A stretch of 64,000 nt of DNA from CAVSIS01 sp963814875 (GTDB lineage Bacteria; Acidobacteriota; Thermoanaerobaculia; Thermoanaerobaculales; Sulfomarinibacteraceae), in contig CAWFFJ010000029.1 in NCBI GenBank assembly GCA_963814875.1, positions 18,860 through 82,859 of the forward strand, in the 5' to 3' direction. The stretch's first letter is position 1, and each line of letters opens with the position of its first letter. The notes under the pieces are model-generated. The model did not search any database. It saw only the letters and a list, made by a program, of their open reading frames with translations, and was not told the DNA's origin. Below are positions 8,528 through 17,863 of the stretch, piece after piece. The position numbers were made by a program, and so were the translations under genes.

Positions 8528-9055
8528 ATGACACGCCAACTACTCCGCCAACCCCTCAGCCTCGCAGGCGCGGTTCTGACCGCGACGACCCTGCTTCTCT
8601 CGACCCCGGCGTGGGCGGGCAATGCGGAGACGTCCCAGAATGGGCCCGCCCCCGCGGCGAGCCCAGCCCCCCACACAGTACGGGCCGCCGAGAGACAGCG
8701 GCCGATGCCGATGCAGCCCATGCCGATGCAGGGTGCGATGGGCCAGTGGAAGCAGATGGATGCGCGAGTTGACACTCTGGTGAAGCAGATGAACCGCGCG
8801 ACAGGCCCGGCCAAGGTGGACGCGATGGCGGCCGTCATCACCGAGCTCGTCTCGCAGCGGGAGCAGATGCACCGGATGCTCGAAGAGATGCACCCCGGTG
8901 CGCAACAGCACGGCATGAACCAGCCGGCCCGAGGCGAGATGATGCAACGCGGCATGGGGATGGGCTCGTCGGGCTCGCCCGCCGCCTCGGCGAACGTGTG
9001 CGTTCGCCCCGCGATCCCTGCCCCAGCCTCGAGCGCGAACGGGTCGTCGAGCTGA
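8528..9055 (+). CDS. Exported Met/Gln-rich protein, possible metal-binding
   Basis: Unrecognised 175-residue protein with a Sec signal peptide ending at TPAWA (about residue 30). The mature part has Met-Pro-Gln repeats (PMPMQPMPMQ), an amphipathic helical region with regularly spaced Met (MGQWKQMDARVDTLVKQM; QREQMHRMLEEMH), and a tail with MMQRGMGMG. The last 20 or so residues look random and could lie past a frameshift. The chosen ATG follows GAGGAG; an in-frame ATG at 8456 has no such site and would bury the signal. Met/His-rich periplasmic proteins of this look occur in copper and silver resistance loci, which fits the efflux genes upstream. That role is inference. A sigma-54-like promoter lies upstream. 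Confidence 0.65.
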   Translation: MTRQLLRQPLSLAGAVLTATTLLLSTPAWAGNAETSQNGPAPAASPAPHTVRAAERQRPMPMQPMPMQGAMGQWKQMDARVDTLVKQMNRATGPAKVDAMAAVITELVSQREQMHRMLEEMHPGAQQHGMNQPARGEMMQRGMGMGSSGSPAASANVCVRPAIPAPASSANGSSS

Positions 9056-9081
9056 CCGGCTTGCCGACCTGCCCACCAGCG

Positions 9082-9113
9082 CCGAGGGAGGGGCGTCCAT
9101 CCCCCTCCCTCGG
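9082..9113 (+). terminator. Hairpin terminator after the Met-rich gene
   Basis: A perfect 12-bp inverted repeat (9082-9093 with 9102-9113) encloses an 8-base loop 26 bases past the stop codon. It is GC-rich and followed only by a short CT-rich stretch, so it is a plausible but not textbook intrinsic terminator. Confidence 0.55.
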
Positions 9114-9409
9114 GCTCTCTTCGCTGTAGCGTTGACCTCACCACGCCGGCCCGCTGTCACTAGTGTCCTGCTTGGGAAGTCCCATGTGCTTATCGTGGAG
9201 CCAGCGTGGTTCCTGGCAAGGCGCGACGACGCAGGCGGAAACCCGCCGGGGGGTCGGAGGTCGGGAGGATGCGGGGGCGGCGGGTCTGTGAGGGGAGGGG
9301 GGCGGAAAACCTTGCTACTTCAAGGAGGAGCAACACCGCCAGGGGCCGCGATGGCCCGCGAGAAGTGCACCGGGATTTTCCAAACAGGACACTCGATTGG
9401 AGGTAGGCC
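9114..9409. other. Intergenic stretch before the SHOCT gene
   Basis: No convincing gene. It holds G-runs and a GGAGGAG at about 9325 with no good start codon after it. A short frame from the ATG at 9351 overlaps the SHOCT gene and looks non-coding. The SHOCT promoter presumably lies here but no clear -35/-10 pair was found. Confidence 0.4.
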
Positions 9410-9640
9410 ATGCACGGATACGGATACGGTATGGGCATGTGGTCCGGAATGGGCTGGATGTGGCTGTGGCCGCTCGTCCTGGTGATCGTGGTGATCGCCG
9501 TGGCGTTCTGGGCGGTCGGCCGATCGCGGCGGGAGACCTCTGGCCCTGACGCACCCGAGGAGGTTCTCAGGCAGCGTCTCGCCCGCGGCGAGATCGAGAT
9601 CGAGGAGTATCGGGCACGCGTCGCCGAGCTCCGCCACTGA
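9410..9640 (+). CDS. SHOCT-domain small membrane protein
   Basis: A 76-residue protein with a Met-, Gly-, Tyr- and Trp-rich N-terminus (MHGYGYGMGMWSGMGWMW), one membrane helix (LWPLVLVIVVIAVAFWAVG) and a C-terminal SHOCT motif of about 30 residues (EEVLRQRLARGEIEIEEY). SHOCT motifs are short helical modules found at protein ends and presumed to mediate oligomerisation or sorting. GGAGGT lies 6 bases before the ATG. Such proteins are frequent in heavy-metal and envelope-stress loci, matching the neighbourhood. It converges on the Cys-rich small gene with a gap of 15 bases. Confidence 0.85.
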   Translation: MHGYGYGMGMWSGMGWMWLWPLVLVIVVIAVAFWAVGRSRRETSGPDAPEEVLRQRLARGEIEIEEYRARVAELRH

Positions 9641-9655
9641 GCTGTCGCGTCGGCC

Positions 9656-9880
9656 TCAGTCCCGCTCGTCGTCGTGCGTGGCCTTGTAGTGCGCAATGGC
9701 GGCCTGGGTACGCCCGATCATCGCGTGCGGCGCCAGCCGGCCGCACAGGCCGCGGCCCGCCACCGGCTGGCACAGCCCCCGACACCAACCTACCTGATGC
9801 CCGTTGCACGGGCATCGCAGTACCGTGTACTCGCGTAGCCGGACCCTTCGGTTGGGCAGCTTGGGGCGCAACAGCGGCAC
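9656..9880 (-). CDS. Small Cys-rich protein of 74 residues, function unknown
   Basis: Not recognised. Translation from a GTG at 9880 gives MPLLRPKLPNRRVRLREYTV, then a cluster of five Cys (CPCNGH, GWCRGLC, GRGLCG), a GRTQAAIAHYKATH helix and an acidic end. The start is fixed by a strong GGAGG eight bases upstream. The same frame continues upstream as antisense of the adaptor gene, which makes an artificially long frame. The spacing C-x-C-x8-C-x3-C-x8-C with nearby His would suit a zinc site, but this is inference. Arg-rich and probably cytoplasmic. It lies between the SHOCT gene (convergent) and the efflux operon (divergent). Confidence 0.65.
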   Translation of the reverse strand: MPLLRPKLPNRRVRLREYTVLRCPCNGHQVGWCRGLCQPVAGRGLCGRLAPHAMIGRTQAAIAHYKATHDDERD

Positions 9881-10183
9881 GATTCGATCCTCCGGACGAT
9901 CACACGCTGAGACAGTCAAGGCGGCCCTGGTATTCCGCGGCCCTTGACGGACAGCCAATCGTGACCGATCTTCTGTCTCGGGTGATTTCGGATGGCCCGC
10001 CGCAGCCGGAATGGACCGGTTGTAGCGGGCCGACCTGCATTTCGGAACGACATCCGCTCGCCCTTCCCTCGCTCCGGCTCTCTCGTTCCCGCTGTCCCGA
10101 CTCGGCTGCGATCGGTTCTCGGAACCCACGGCCCACCTATTCGTAGAACACGCAGAGCCGCCCTCGGGGTCCGGGAGGTGAAG

Positions 10184-11377
10184 ATGGCTCGCGCTCGCAC
10201 GCGTTGGATCGTGATCGCACTCATCGTAGCCGCCGCCGCGGCCGTCGCGGCTGTTGCCGCCCGCAATCACACATCGACCAAGTCCTCCGATGCCAAGGCA
10301 CCGGACATCCCGACGCTTGCCGCGAAGCTCGGTGACGTACAGGTTGTCGTCCGCGAAATCGGCACCGTCGAGCCGGAGGTCAAGGTCGACATCAAGTCCA
10401 ACCTCTCCGGCCGCGTGGTCGATCTTCCGGTGAAGGCGGGTGACGTGGTTGCAAAGGGCAGCCTGATTGCCCGCATCGAACCCGACGTCAACCAGGCGCA
10501 GAACCTGCTCTCGGTGAAGAACCAGCAGCACGAGGCCCGGATCGACCTGGACGATGCCCGTCAGGATTACGACGCGAAGAAGAGTCTTCGCGACAGCGGT
10601 CTGATCTCGGTCGAGGTCTTCCGGCAGGCGGAGACCCGCTTCCTCCAGGCGCAGCAGGCCCGAGACGCCGCTCGCGAGAAGATCACGTTGGTCGAGGCGT
10701 CCGGCATCCCGGTCGGCGACAACCCGCGCCAGGTGGTCAACATCGTTTCGCCGATGGCGGGGGTGGTGATCGTGCGGCCGGTCGAGCTCGGTGAGACGGT
10801 GACCGGCAGCGGTTCATTCAACGCCGGCACCGTGATCGCGACCGTCGCCGACCTCGCGACCATGCTGGTCAAGGCCGGCGTCAACGAGGTCGACATCGGC
10901 AAGGTGCACGTCGGGCAGCCGGTGCGGGTAACGCTCGACGCCTATCCACGGACCCTGTTTCCGGGCACGATCGAGCGCATCGCCCCCGCTGCCCGGCTCG
11001 ACAATCAGGTCAAGGTCTTCGACCTCGAGATCGGCCTCGAACATCTCGGCGTCGAGCTGCGCACCGGGATGACCGCCAACGTCGAGGTGCGGGGCGAGTC
11101 CCGCAGCGGCGTCCTGACCGTCCCGGTCGAGGCGGTCTTTGTCCGCGGCGACGAGGAGGTCGTCTACGTCAAGCGCGCGACGCCGCTGCCCGCCAAGGCT
11201 CCGGAGGAGGCGGCCGGTGTCGCCGCAGCTGCCGTCCCCTCGGGCAACAGCGAAGTCTTGCCGGCCGACTGGCGCGACGACCCCCGCCAGAAGTGGCGTC
11301 GCTGGTTCGAGGAGCGGCGCGTGGTCTCCGGCATCGCGTCGACCACCGACGTCGAGGTGACCGAGGGGCTTGGCTGA
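10184..11377 (+). CDS. MacA-like periplasmic adaptor of an ABC efflux system (one frameshift near the end)
   Basis: Membrane-fusion protein for the MacB-type pump encoded just downstream. It has an N-terminal membrane anchor (WIVIALIVAAAAAVAAVAA), a first barrel strand set (VQVVVREIGTVEPEVKVDIK), a lipoyl-like half motif (GRVVDLPVKAGDVVAKGSLI), a coiled coil (about residues 95-165), then the second lipoyl half and barrel (IVSPMAGVVIVRPVELGETV). The ATG at 10184 follows GGGAGG. An extra T near 11368 appears to stop the frame early. Ignoring it, the protein continues to EEVALADP and a TGA at 11432, which would overlap the ATPase start exactly. This strongly suggests an indel error rather than a real stop. 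Confidence 0.87.
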   Translation: MARARTRWIVIALIVAAAAAVAAVAARNHTSTKSSDAKAPDIPTLAAKLGDVQVVVREIGTVEPEVKVDIKSNLSGRVVDLPVKAGDVVAKGSLIARIEPDVNQAQNLLSVKNQQHEARIDLDDARQDYDAKKSLRDSGLISVEVFRQAETRFLQAQQARDAAREKITLVEASGIPVGDNPRQVVNIVSPMAGVVIVRPVELGETVTGSGSFNAGTVIATVADLATMLVKAGVNEVDIGKVHVGQPVRVTLDAYPRTLFPGTIERIAPAARLDNQVKVFDLEIGLEHLGVELRTGMTANVEVRGESRSGVLTVPVEAVFVRGDEEVVYVKRATPLPAKAPEEAAGVAAAAVPSGNSEVLPADWRDDPRQKWRRWFEERRVVSGIASTTDVEVTEGLG

Positions 11378-11428
11378 GGGTGAGGAGGTCGCCCTCGCCG
11401 ACCCGACCCGGCCGCCGGAGGAGGACAA

Positions 11429-12124
11429 GTGACGCCCCCCCTGATCGAACTCACCGAGATTCGCAAGGTCTACGGTACGGGCGAGGTGGCGGTCGAGGCG
11501 CTGCGCGGGATCGACCTCACCGTGAGGAAGGGTGAGTACCTCGCGATCATGGGGCCCTCAGGGTCGGGCAAGTCGACCCTGATGCACCTGCTCGGCTTGC
11601 TCGACACCCCCACCTCCGGGTCCTACCGCCTCGATGGCGAGGAGGTCGCGACGCTCTCCCGACGCCGCCTCGCGAACCTGCGCAACCGCTCCATCGGCTT
11701 CATCTTCCAGAGCTTCAACCTGCTCTCACGGGCGAGCACGCTGCGCAATGTCGAGCTCCCCCTGCTCTACGCCGGCGTCGGGCGCAGCGAGCGCCGGGAC
11801 CGGGCCCGCGCATCACTCGACAGGCTCGGCCTCGGCGACCGCCTGCGCCACCGTCCGAACCAGCTCTCCGGCGGGCAGCGGCAGCGCGCCGCGATCGCGC
11901 GAGCCCTGGTCACCAACCCGGCCGTCGTCATGGCCGATGAGCCCACCGGCAACCTCGACCAGAACACCGGACGCGAGATCCTGGACATCTTCGACGAGCT
12001 GTGCCGCGCGGGCCAGACCCTGATCGTGGTCACCCACGATCCGGGCATCGCAGCTCACGCGCACCGCACCCTGACCCTGGTCGACGGGCGGATCGTCAGC
12101 GACGAGTCCCGGGTGGCGGCATGA
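11429..12124 (+). CDS. ABC transporter ATPase, MacB/LolD type
   Basis: Nucleotide-binding subunit of 231 residues. Walker A is GPSGSGKST (residues 42-50), the Q-loop lies in IFQSFNLL, the ABC signature is LSGGQRQR and Walker B is VVMADEPTGNLD, typical of MacB/LolD proteins that drive mechanotransmission rather than direct transport. The GTG at 11429 overlaps the frame-corrected end of the adaptor gene. Its own stop overlaps the first permease gene as ATGA, so all four genes form one operon. Confidence 0.92.
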   Translation: MTPPLIELTEIRKVYGTGEVAVEALRGIDLTVRKGEYLAIMGPSGSGKSTLMHLLGLLDTPTSGSYRLDGEEVATLSRRRLANLRNRSIGFIFQSFNLLSRASTLRNVELPLLYAGVGRSERRDRARASLDRLGLGDRLRHRPNQLSGGQRQRAAIARALVTNPAVVMADEPTGNLDQNTGREILDIFDELCRAGQTLIVVTHDPGIAAHAHRTLTLVDGRIVSDESRVAA

Positions 12125-13353
12125 ACCCCGTTCAGCTCGTCCAGGAGGGCCTGGTCGAGATCCGGGAGCACGCAGGTCGGACCGTCCTCCAGACCCTCGG
12201 TGTCATCCTCGGCGTGGCCTCGGTGGTCGCCACCCTGGGCATGACCGCGGGCATGGAGGCGCGCCGGCAGGAGTACTTCTCCGCCTCCGGCGGGACCCTG
12301 TTGATGGGGGTCTACAACCAGGCGCCTGCGACCCTCGAGCTCACCGCCCGCCAGCGCGCCCGCTCGGGCCTCAAGCTCACCGACGCCCGGGCGATCCGGA
12401 GCACGATCCCGGGCTTCAACCTGGTGGTCGCCGAGATCGCGCGCGAGCATCCGGTGCGGGCCGGAGCCACCGAGCTGAGCCTGCGGGTCACCGCGACCGA
12501 GCCCAGCTATCAGGAGCTGCGCGAGCTCGGGATCCGCCGCGGCAGGTTCATCACCCCGTTCGACATGGACACCGGCGCCGCAGTGGCGGTTCTCGGCGCG
12601 ACCCGGGCACGGCAGCTGTTCGGCTCAATCGACCCGGTCGGCAAACGCCTGGTCGTCGGCGGCGTCACCTACACGGTCGTCGGCGAGATGAAGGAGAAGG
12701 TCTTCCACTTCAGGGAGGGCGACGACTACAACGCCTACGAGTGGATGAACCGGCTGCTGATCGTGCCGTTGACAGCCTACGCCGCGCGCCACCTCGCGCC
12801 CGAGGACGACCGCATCGACAGCCTCACCCTCCGGCTCGCCTCGGCCGACGCCCACGACGAGGCGAAGCCCGCGCTCGAGCGCCTACTGCGGTCGCGGCAC
12901 GGGATCAAGGACTTCGGCACCTGGGACCGCAAGGAACGGATCGAGCAGGGTGATCGCGAGGGCCAGATCTACAACATCACATTCCTCGCCTGCGGCATCA
13001 TCTCGCTGCTCGTCGGCGGTATCGTGATCACCAACATCATGCTCGCCTCGTTCACCGAGCGCATGCGCGAGGTCGGTGTGCGCAAGGCGATCGGGGCAAC
13101 CGGATGGCAGGTCTTCGTCCAGTTCCTGATGGAGTCGCTCGTCGTCACGGTGCTCGGCGGCGCCGTCGGGCTCGTGGTCGGCATCGGCTTCACCTTATTC
13201 ATCGGGCGCATGCTGCAGATGGAGATGGCGTTCACGCCGATCATGCTGGTGGCCGCGGTCGGCGCCGCCACGGTGGTGGGTCTCTTCTTCGGCCTCTACC
13301 CGGCAGTCCGGGCCTCGCGGCTCGACCCGGTCGTCGCCCTGCGCTACGAGTGA
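12121..13353 (+). CDS. MacB/FtsX-type ABC permease, first copy
   Basis: Permease of 410 residues with the MacB layout: one N-terminal helix (LQTLGVILGVASVVATLGM), a long periplasmic domain, then three C-terminal helices (ISLLVGGIVITNIMLASF, VVTVLGGAVGLVVGIGF, MLVAAVGAATVVGLFFG) ending in the conserved YPAVRASRLDPVVALRYE. It acts with the ATPase and adaptor to export an envelope substrate across the outer membrane. The ATG at 12121 overlaps the ATPase stop. The substrate is unknown. Confidence 0.9.
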   Translation: MNPVQLVQEGLVEIREHAGRTVLQTLGVILGVASVVATLGMTAGMEARRQEYFSASGGTLLMGVYNQAPATLELTARQRARSGLKLTDARAIRSTIPGFNLVVAEIAREHPVRAGATELSLRVTATEPSYQELRELGIRRGRFITPFDMDTGAAVAVLGATRARQLFGSIDPVGKRLVVGGVTYTVVGEMKEKVFHFREGDDYNAYEWMNRLLIVPLTAYAARHLAPEDDRIDSLTLRLASADAHDEAKPALERLLRSRHGIKDFGTWDRKERIEQGDREGQIYNITFLACGIISLLVGGIVITNIMLASFTERMREVGVRKAIGATGWQVFVQFLMESLVVTVLGGAVGLVVGIGFTLFIGRMLQMEMAFTPIMLVAAVGAATVVGLFFGLYPAVRASRLDPVVALRYE

Positions 13354-13361
13354 GGTGAGCG

Positions 13362-14592
13362 ATGGTCATCGGCGAGGCCCTGCGCACCACGTTCACCGAG
13401 GTCTGGGCCCACAAGCTGCGCTCCGCCCTCACCCTCTTCGGGGTGGTGCTGGGCACGATGGCGGTCGTGACCATGGTCAGCCTGATCGAGGCGGTCAAGG
13501 TCGAGGTCGTGCACGGGCTCCAGACGCTCGGGCTCAACGACGTGATGTTCGTGAGCTCGGCCGGCCCGCGCACCGCCCTCGACGGCAAGCGTGCCCACCT
13601 CTCCGAGGGGCTGCGCCGCGAGGATGCCGAGGAGCTTCCGGTCAGCACCGATCTGATCCGGGCCTCGGCTCCGGTCGCGTTCTCCCAGCAGGTCATCGCG
13701 TGGGGCGACGCGAGCCGCTCGATCCGGCTCACCGGCACGACGCCGTCCTACGCCGAGGTGCTCAACCGAAAGGTGGAGTCCGGCCGTTTCCTGTCATCCT
13801 ACGACGTCGAGCGTAAAGAGCGCGTGGCAGTGGTCGGCAAGACCCTCGCCGACGAGCTCTTCGCCGGCCACGACCCGATCGGCCAGTGGGTGCGGATCGG
13901 CGACCACCGGTTCGAGGTCGTCGGCGTCGGCACCACAATCGGCAACAGCTTCGTCCAGGACGGCTTCAGCCGGCGCGAGATGGAGGGGGCGACGATTCCG
14001 CTGACCACTCTCCAGAACCTGTTCGGTGGTGGTGAGGAAGTCCCCCTGGTGGCGGTCAAGGTCGCCGAGGGCAGCATCGCTCGCGGGGGTCTTCGCCTTC
14101 CTCAGGAACCGGGTCTGGCGCCAGCACCACCGGGTCGAGGACTTCTCGATCGACAACGTCGCCGCCGAGATCGTCGAGGCGGAGGCGCAGATCGACGAGC
14201 AGATGCGGGGCTGGACGGTGGTCCTGTTCTCGATCTCGGCCATCTCGCTGGTGGTCGGCGGCGTGGGCATCTTCTCGGTGCTCCAGATCTCGCTCGCCGA
14301 GCGCCTCTACGAGATCGGTCTACGCAAGTCGATCGGCGCCGGCGACGGCGACATCCTGTTCCAGTTCCTGATCGAGGCGGTGTTCCTGTCCTCGCTCGGC
14401 GCCGCCATTGGGCTCGGCCTTGGGGTCGGCCTGTGCGCCGTACTCAGCCCGAAATTCCAGGCCGGCCTCCCGGTCTCACCGTTCGCGGTCGTGCTCGCGG
14501 TACTGTTCGCCCTCGGGGTCGGCCTGGTCGCGGGCTTCTACCCCTCGCTGCGTGCCGCCCGCTTCACTCCCGTCGAAGCCCTGCGCGGTTAA
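13362..14592 (+). CDS. MacB/FtsX-type ABC permease, second copy (one frameshift)
   Basis: A second, divergent permease of the same fold, starting 8 bases after the first. The N-terminal helix (LTLFGVVLGTMAVVTMVSL) and periplasmic domain read in one frame up to VAVKVAEGSIA. Within a run of five G near 14082-14086 the frame changes and continues as FAFLRNRVWRQ. It then gives the three C-terminal helices and the typical end YPSLRAARFTPVEALRG. With the one-base correction the protein is complete, so an indel error is the simplest reading. Two permeases served by one ATPase suggest a heterodimeric MacB-like pump. Confidence 0.8.
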
Positions 14593-14623
14593 CCTCCGAA
14601 TCGGACGCGCGCAGCGCGTCAAG

Positions 14624-14668
14624 AGGAATGGCCGCGCCGGAGCCCAGCGCTCCGGCGCGGCCATTCCT
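14624..14668 (+). terminator. Long perfect hairpin after the efflux operon
   Basis: A perfect 20-bp inverted repeat (14624-14643 and 14649-14668) with a 5-base loop lies about 30 bases past the last permease. It has no T-run, so it may stabilise the 3' end or stop transcription in a Rho-assisted way. Confidence 0.6.
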
Positions 14669-14863
14669 GACGGAATTGACTTCTCCGTGGCGGAGTTGTA
14701 CCCTCACGCGCCACCTCGGACCGGGTTCGGAGTGCGCTGGGTGGCACGGCGCGGCTCCACCGGCCTCGGATCGCCGAATGGGCGGTTCCAGAGGATCAAG
14801 GGCGACTCCCAGTACAGACAGCCACGACACCTCGCGGTCCCCTGGACCGCATGGGATAGGATC

Positions 14864-16959
14864 ATGACGACGATGGACATCCAGCGGATCCGGAACATCG
14901 GAATCTCCGCCCACATCGACTCGGGCAAGACCACGCTCACCGAGCGCATTCTCTTCTATGCGCAGCGGATCCATGCGATCCACGACGTCAAGGGCAAGGA
15001 CGGCGTGGGCGCGACCATGGACCATATGGAGCTCGAGCGCGAGCGCGGCATCACGATCACCTCAGCCGCCACGCATGTCGGCTGGAAGGGTCACCACATC
15101 AACATCATCGACACCCCCGGCCACGTCGACTTCACGATCGAGGTCGAGCGGTCGCTGCGGGTGCTGGACGGTGCGGTGCTGGTGCTGTGCGCAGTGGCGG
15201 GTGTGCAGTCGCAGTCGATCACGGTGGACCGCCAGATGCGGCGCTACAAGGTGCCCCGCATCGCCTTCGTCAACAAGTGCGACCGGTCGGGCGCCAACCC
15301 CATCCGCGTCACCCGGGCCCTGCGCGACAAGCTCGGCCACAACGCGGTCCTGCTCCAGCTCCCCATCGGGCTCGAGGCCGACTTCGAGGGCATCATCGAC
15401 CTGATCGAGATGAACGCCCTGTACTTCCGCGGCGACAGCGGCGAGACGGTCGAGATCGCCGAGATCCCCGCGGCCCTGCGCAGCGAGGCGGAAACGGCCC
15501 GTGCCGAGCTGCTCGACACGGTGAGCATGTTCTCCGACGAGCTGCTCGAGGCCGCCCTCGAGGAGCGGGCAACGCCAGATCAGATCCGCGCCGCCGTTCG
15601 CAACGGAGTACTGTCCCTGGAGCTGACGCCGGTGCTGATCGGCTCGGCCTACAAGAACAAGGGCGTCCAGCCCCTCATGGACGCCGTCAACCACTACCTG
15701 CCGTGCCCCTGGGACGTCCCGATCGAAGCCGTCGACCTCGACCACGACAACGCGCCGGTGCGGCTCGAAGCGAATCCTGACCAAGCAGACGGTCGCGTAC
15801 GCCTTCAAGCTCGATGAGGGCCGCTACGGGCAGCTCACCTTCCTGCGGGTGTACCAGGGCACCCTCGGCAAGGGCGACATGGTCACCCAGACCCGGACCC
15901 GCAAGAAGGTCAAGGTCGGCCGCCTGGTGACGGATCCACGCCGACAAGATGGAGGACATCGAGCGCTCGAGCACCGGCGACATCGTCGGGCTGTTCGGCA
16001 TCGACTGCCACACGGGCGACAGCTTCGTCGGCGAAGGCCCCCGCCTGGCGATGACCTCGATGTACGTCCCCGAACCGGTGATCTCCCTGTCGGTCAAGCC
16101 GGTCGACTCCAAGGCCCAGGACAACATGTCCAAGGCGCTCCACCGCTTCACCAAGGAGGACCCGACCTTCCGCGTGACCCTCGACCCGGAGAGCGGCGAG
16201 ACGATCGTTTCGGGCATGGGCGAGCTCCACCTCGACGTCTACATCGAGCGCATGCGCCGCGAGTACAGCGCAGCCGTGGAGACCGGAGCGCCCCAGGTCG
16301 CGTACCGCGAGGCGATCTCCCAGCGCTCCGACTTCGACTACCTGCACAAGAAGCAGACCGGCGGCTCCGGCCAGTACGCCAAGGTCGTCGGCTACCTCGA
16401 GCCGCTCGAGACGGGCGACTACGAGTTCGACAACAAGATCTACGGCGGCTCGATCCCGACCGAGTACATCTCTGCGTGCGACAAGGGCTTCCGCAGCGGG
16501 CTCGAGAAGGGCAGCCTGATCGGCTTCCCGGTGGTCGGGGTGCGGGCCGTGCTGACCGACGGCAACTCCCACGCGGTCGACTCCTCCGACATGGCGTTCC
16601 AGGTCGCCGCGCGGTACGCCTTCCGCGACGCCTACAAGAAGGCGCGGCCGCAGATCCTCGAACCGCTGATGCGGGTGTCGGTGGAGGGCCCCGGCGAGTT
16701 TCAGGGCGCCATCTACCGCTCGCTCATGCAGCGCCGCGGGACGATTCTCGGCTCGACCGAGGATGCGGGCTTCGCCCGCGTCGAGGCCGAGGTGCCGCTG
16801 GCCTCCATGTTCGGCTACTCGACCGACCTGCGCTCAGCCACCCAGGGCAAGGCCGAGTTCACGATGGAGTTCGCTCGATACGCCCCGGCACCGAAAGAGG
16901 TGACCGAGGAGCTGCTCAAGAAGTACAAGGGCCAGGCGGCCGAGGAGGACGAGGCATGA
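14864..16959 (+). CDS. Elongation factor G, spdEFG1 / mitochondrial EF-G1-like type (two frameshifts)
   Basis: Translational GTPase that moves tRNA and mRNA through the ribosome. The G domain shows AHIDSGKTTLTER (P-loop), RGITI (switch I region), DTPGHVD and NKCDR. The end carries domain IV and V features (GSGQYAKV, GMGELHLDVYIERM, TEDAGFARVEAEVPL). IDSGKTTLTER with VKGKDGVGATMD and LERERGIT is the mitochondrial EF-G1-like pattern rather than the usual str-operon form, and no rpsL or rpsG gene is adjacent. The frame slips near 15775 and back near 15935, leaving domain II in a different frame; both look like single-base indels. A second in-frame ATG lies at 14873. It overlaps the next gene by 4 bases. 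Confidence 0.88.
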
Positions 16960-17681
16960 CCGAGCTGATGATTGCACTGCGGCGCTCCCCGCGCACCCTG
17001 CTCGAACGCGATGGGCACTCCGGCCCGGGCCCGGGGCGGCTTGCGCTGGTGATGGCACGTGCGGGTGTCGGCAAGACCGCCTTCCTGGTCGGCATCGGGG
17101 TCGACGCCCTGCTCGCCGGTCAGAAGGTGCTCCACGTCTCCCTCGACCGCACCGTTGACAAGGTCCGCTCGTGGTACGACGACCTGCTCGGCGAAATGCT
17201 GCGGCGGGAGAAGCAGCTCGCGCACTATGCCGGCATCCAGGTCGAGCTCGAGCGGCGGCGCCACATCCACACCTACGTCGGACGCGCGTTCTCCGCCGAC
17301 CGCCTCCGCAATGCCCTCGAGCTGCTCGCCGAGGCCGCCGAGTTCGTTCCGCACGTCATCATCCTCGACCGTATGGACCTAGAGAGCTTCGACGTCGACA
17401 CTGTCAAGGGTCTCCGCCAGGTGGCCGCCGACTGCGGCGCCGAGCTGTGGATGGCGTGCCGGATCCACCGCGAAGGCCCCCAGGCCCAGCCGGGCCACCT
17501 GCAGCCGCCCGCAGACCGGTTCGAAGGCGTCGTGGACCTCGCGTTCCAGCTCGAACCGGAGGACACCAAGGTCCGTCTGCGCGTGGTCAAGGACCACGAG
17601 CGGATGCTCGAGCGCGACCTCAACGTGGTGCTCGACCCGCAGACCCTCCTGCTGGCTACGGGCTTCCGCGCCAAGCGGTAG
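16956..17681 (+). CDS. P-loop ATPase (RecA/KaiC-like) coupled to EF-G
   Basis: A 241-residue protein with Walker A ARAGVGKT (about residues 35-42), a Walker B-like strand VIILDRMD (about 128-135) and a RecA-like order of strands. Between them lies a helical stretch. No KaiC- or DnaB-specific domain is seen. The ATG overlaps the EF-G stop as ATGA, so it is translated with the elongation factor. The function is unknown; a role tied to translation or ribosome state is inference from that coupling. The name RecA/KaiC-like rests on motif order only. Confidence 0.7.
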   Translation: MTELMIALRRSPRTLLERDGHSGPGPGRLALVMARAGVGKTAFLVGIGVDALLAGQKVLHVSLDRTVDKVRSWYDDLLGEMLRREKQLAHYAGIQVELERRRHIHTYVGRAFSADRLRNALELLAEAAEFVPHVIILDRMDLESFDVDTVKGLRQVAADCGAELWMACRIHREGPQAQPGHLQPPADRFEGVVDLAFQLEPEDTKVRLRVVKDHERMLERDLNVVLDPQTLLLATGFRAKR

Positions 17682-17863
17682 CACCGCGCACCACACGGCC
17701 CCTTGAGAGGAGTCTCCTTCGGGAATGCGAGCGTAGGGGCCGTGCGGCACTCGCTGCTTCGGATTCGCTGCGCGAATCCTGTCGGCTCGGCTTCATTCGG
17801 GGAGAACTGTCGGCATCTCGGCGCTTCGTCAGCGTAGCCGAACACGAGCGCCACGTTCTTGGG

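Noticed and set aside
9351..9485. Small frame starting MAREKCTG
   Set aside because: Overlaps the SHOCT gene, lacks a ribosome-binding site and has no coding pattern.
15849..17681. EF-G domain II fused to the P-loop ATPase in one frame
   Set aside because: The continuous frame comes from two indels; between 15950 and 16959 the real EF-G reading is in another frame.
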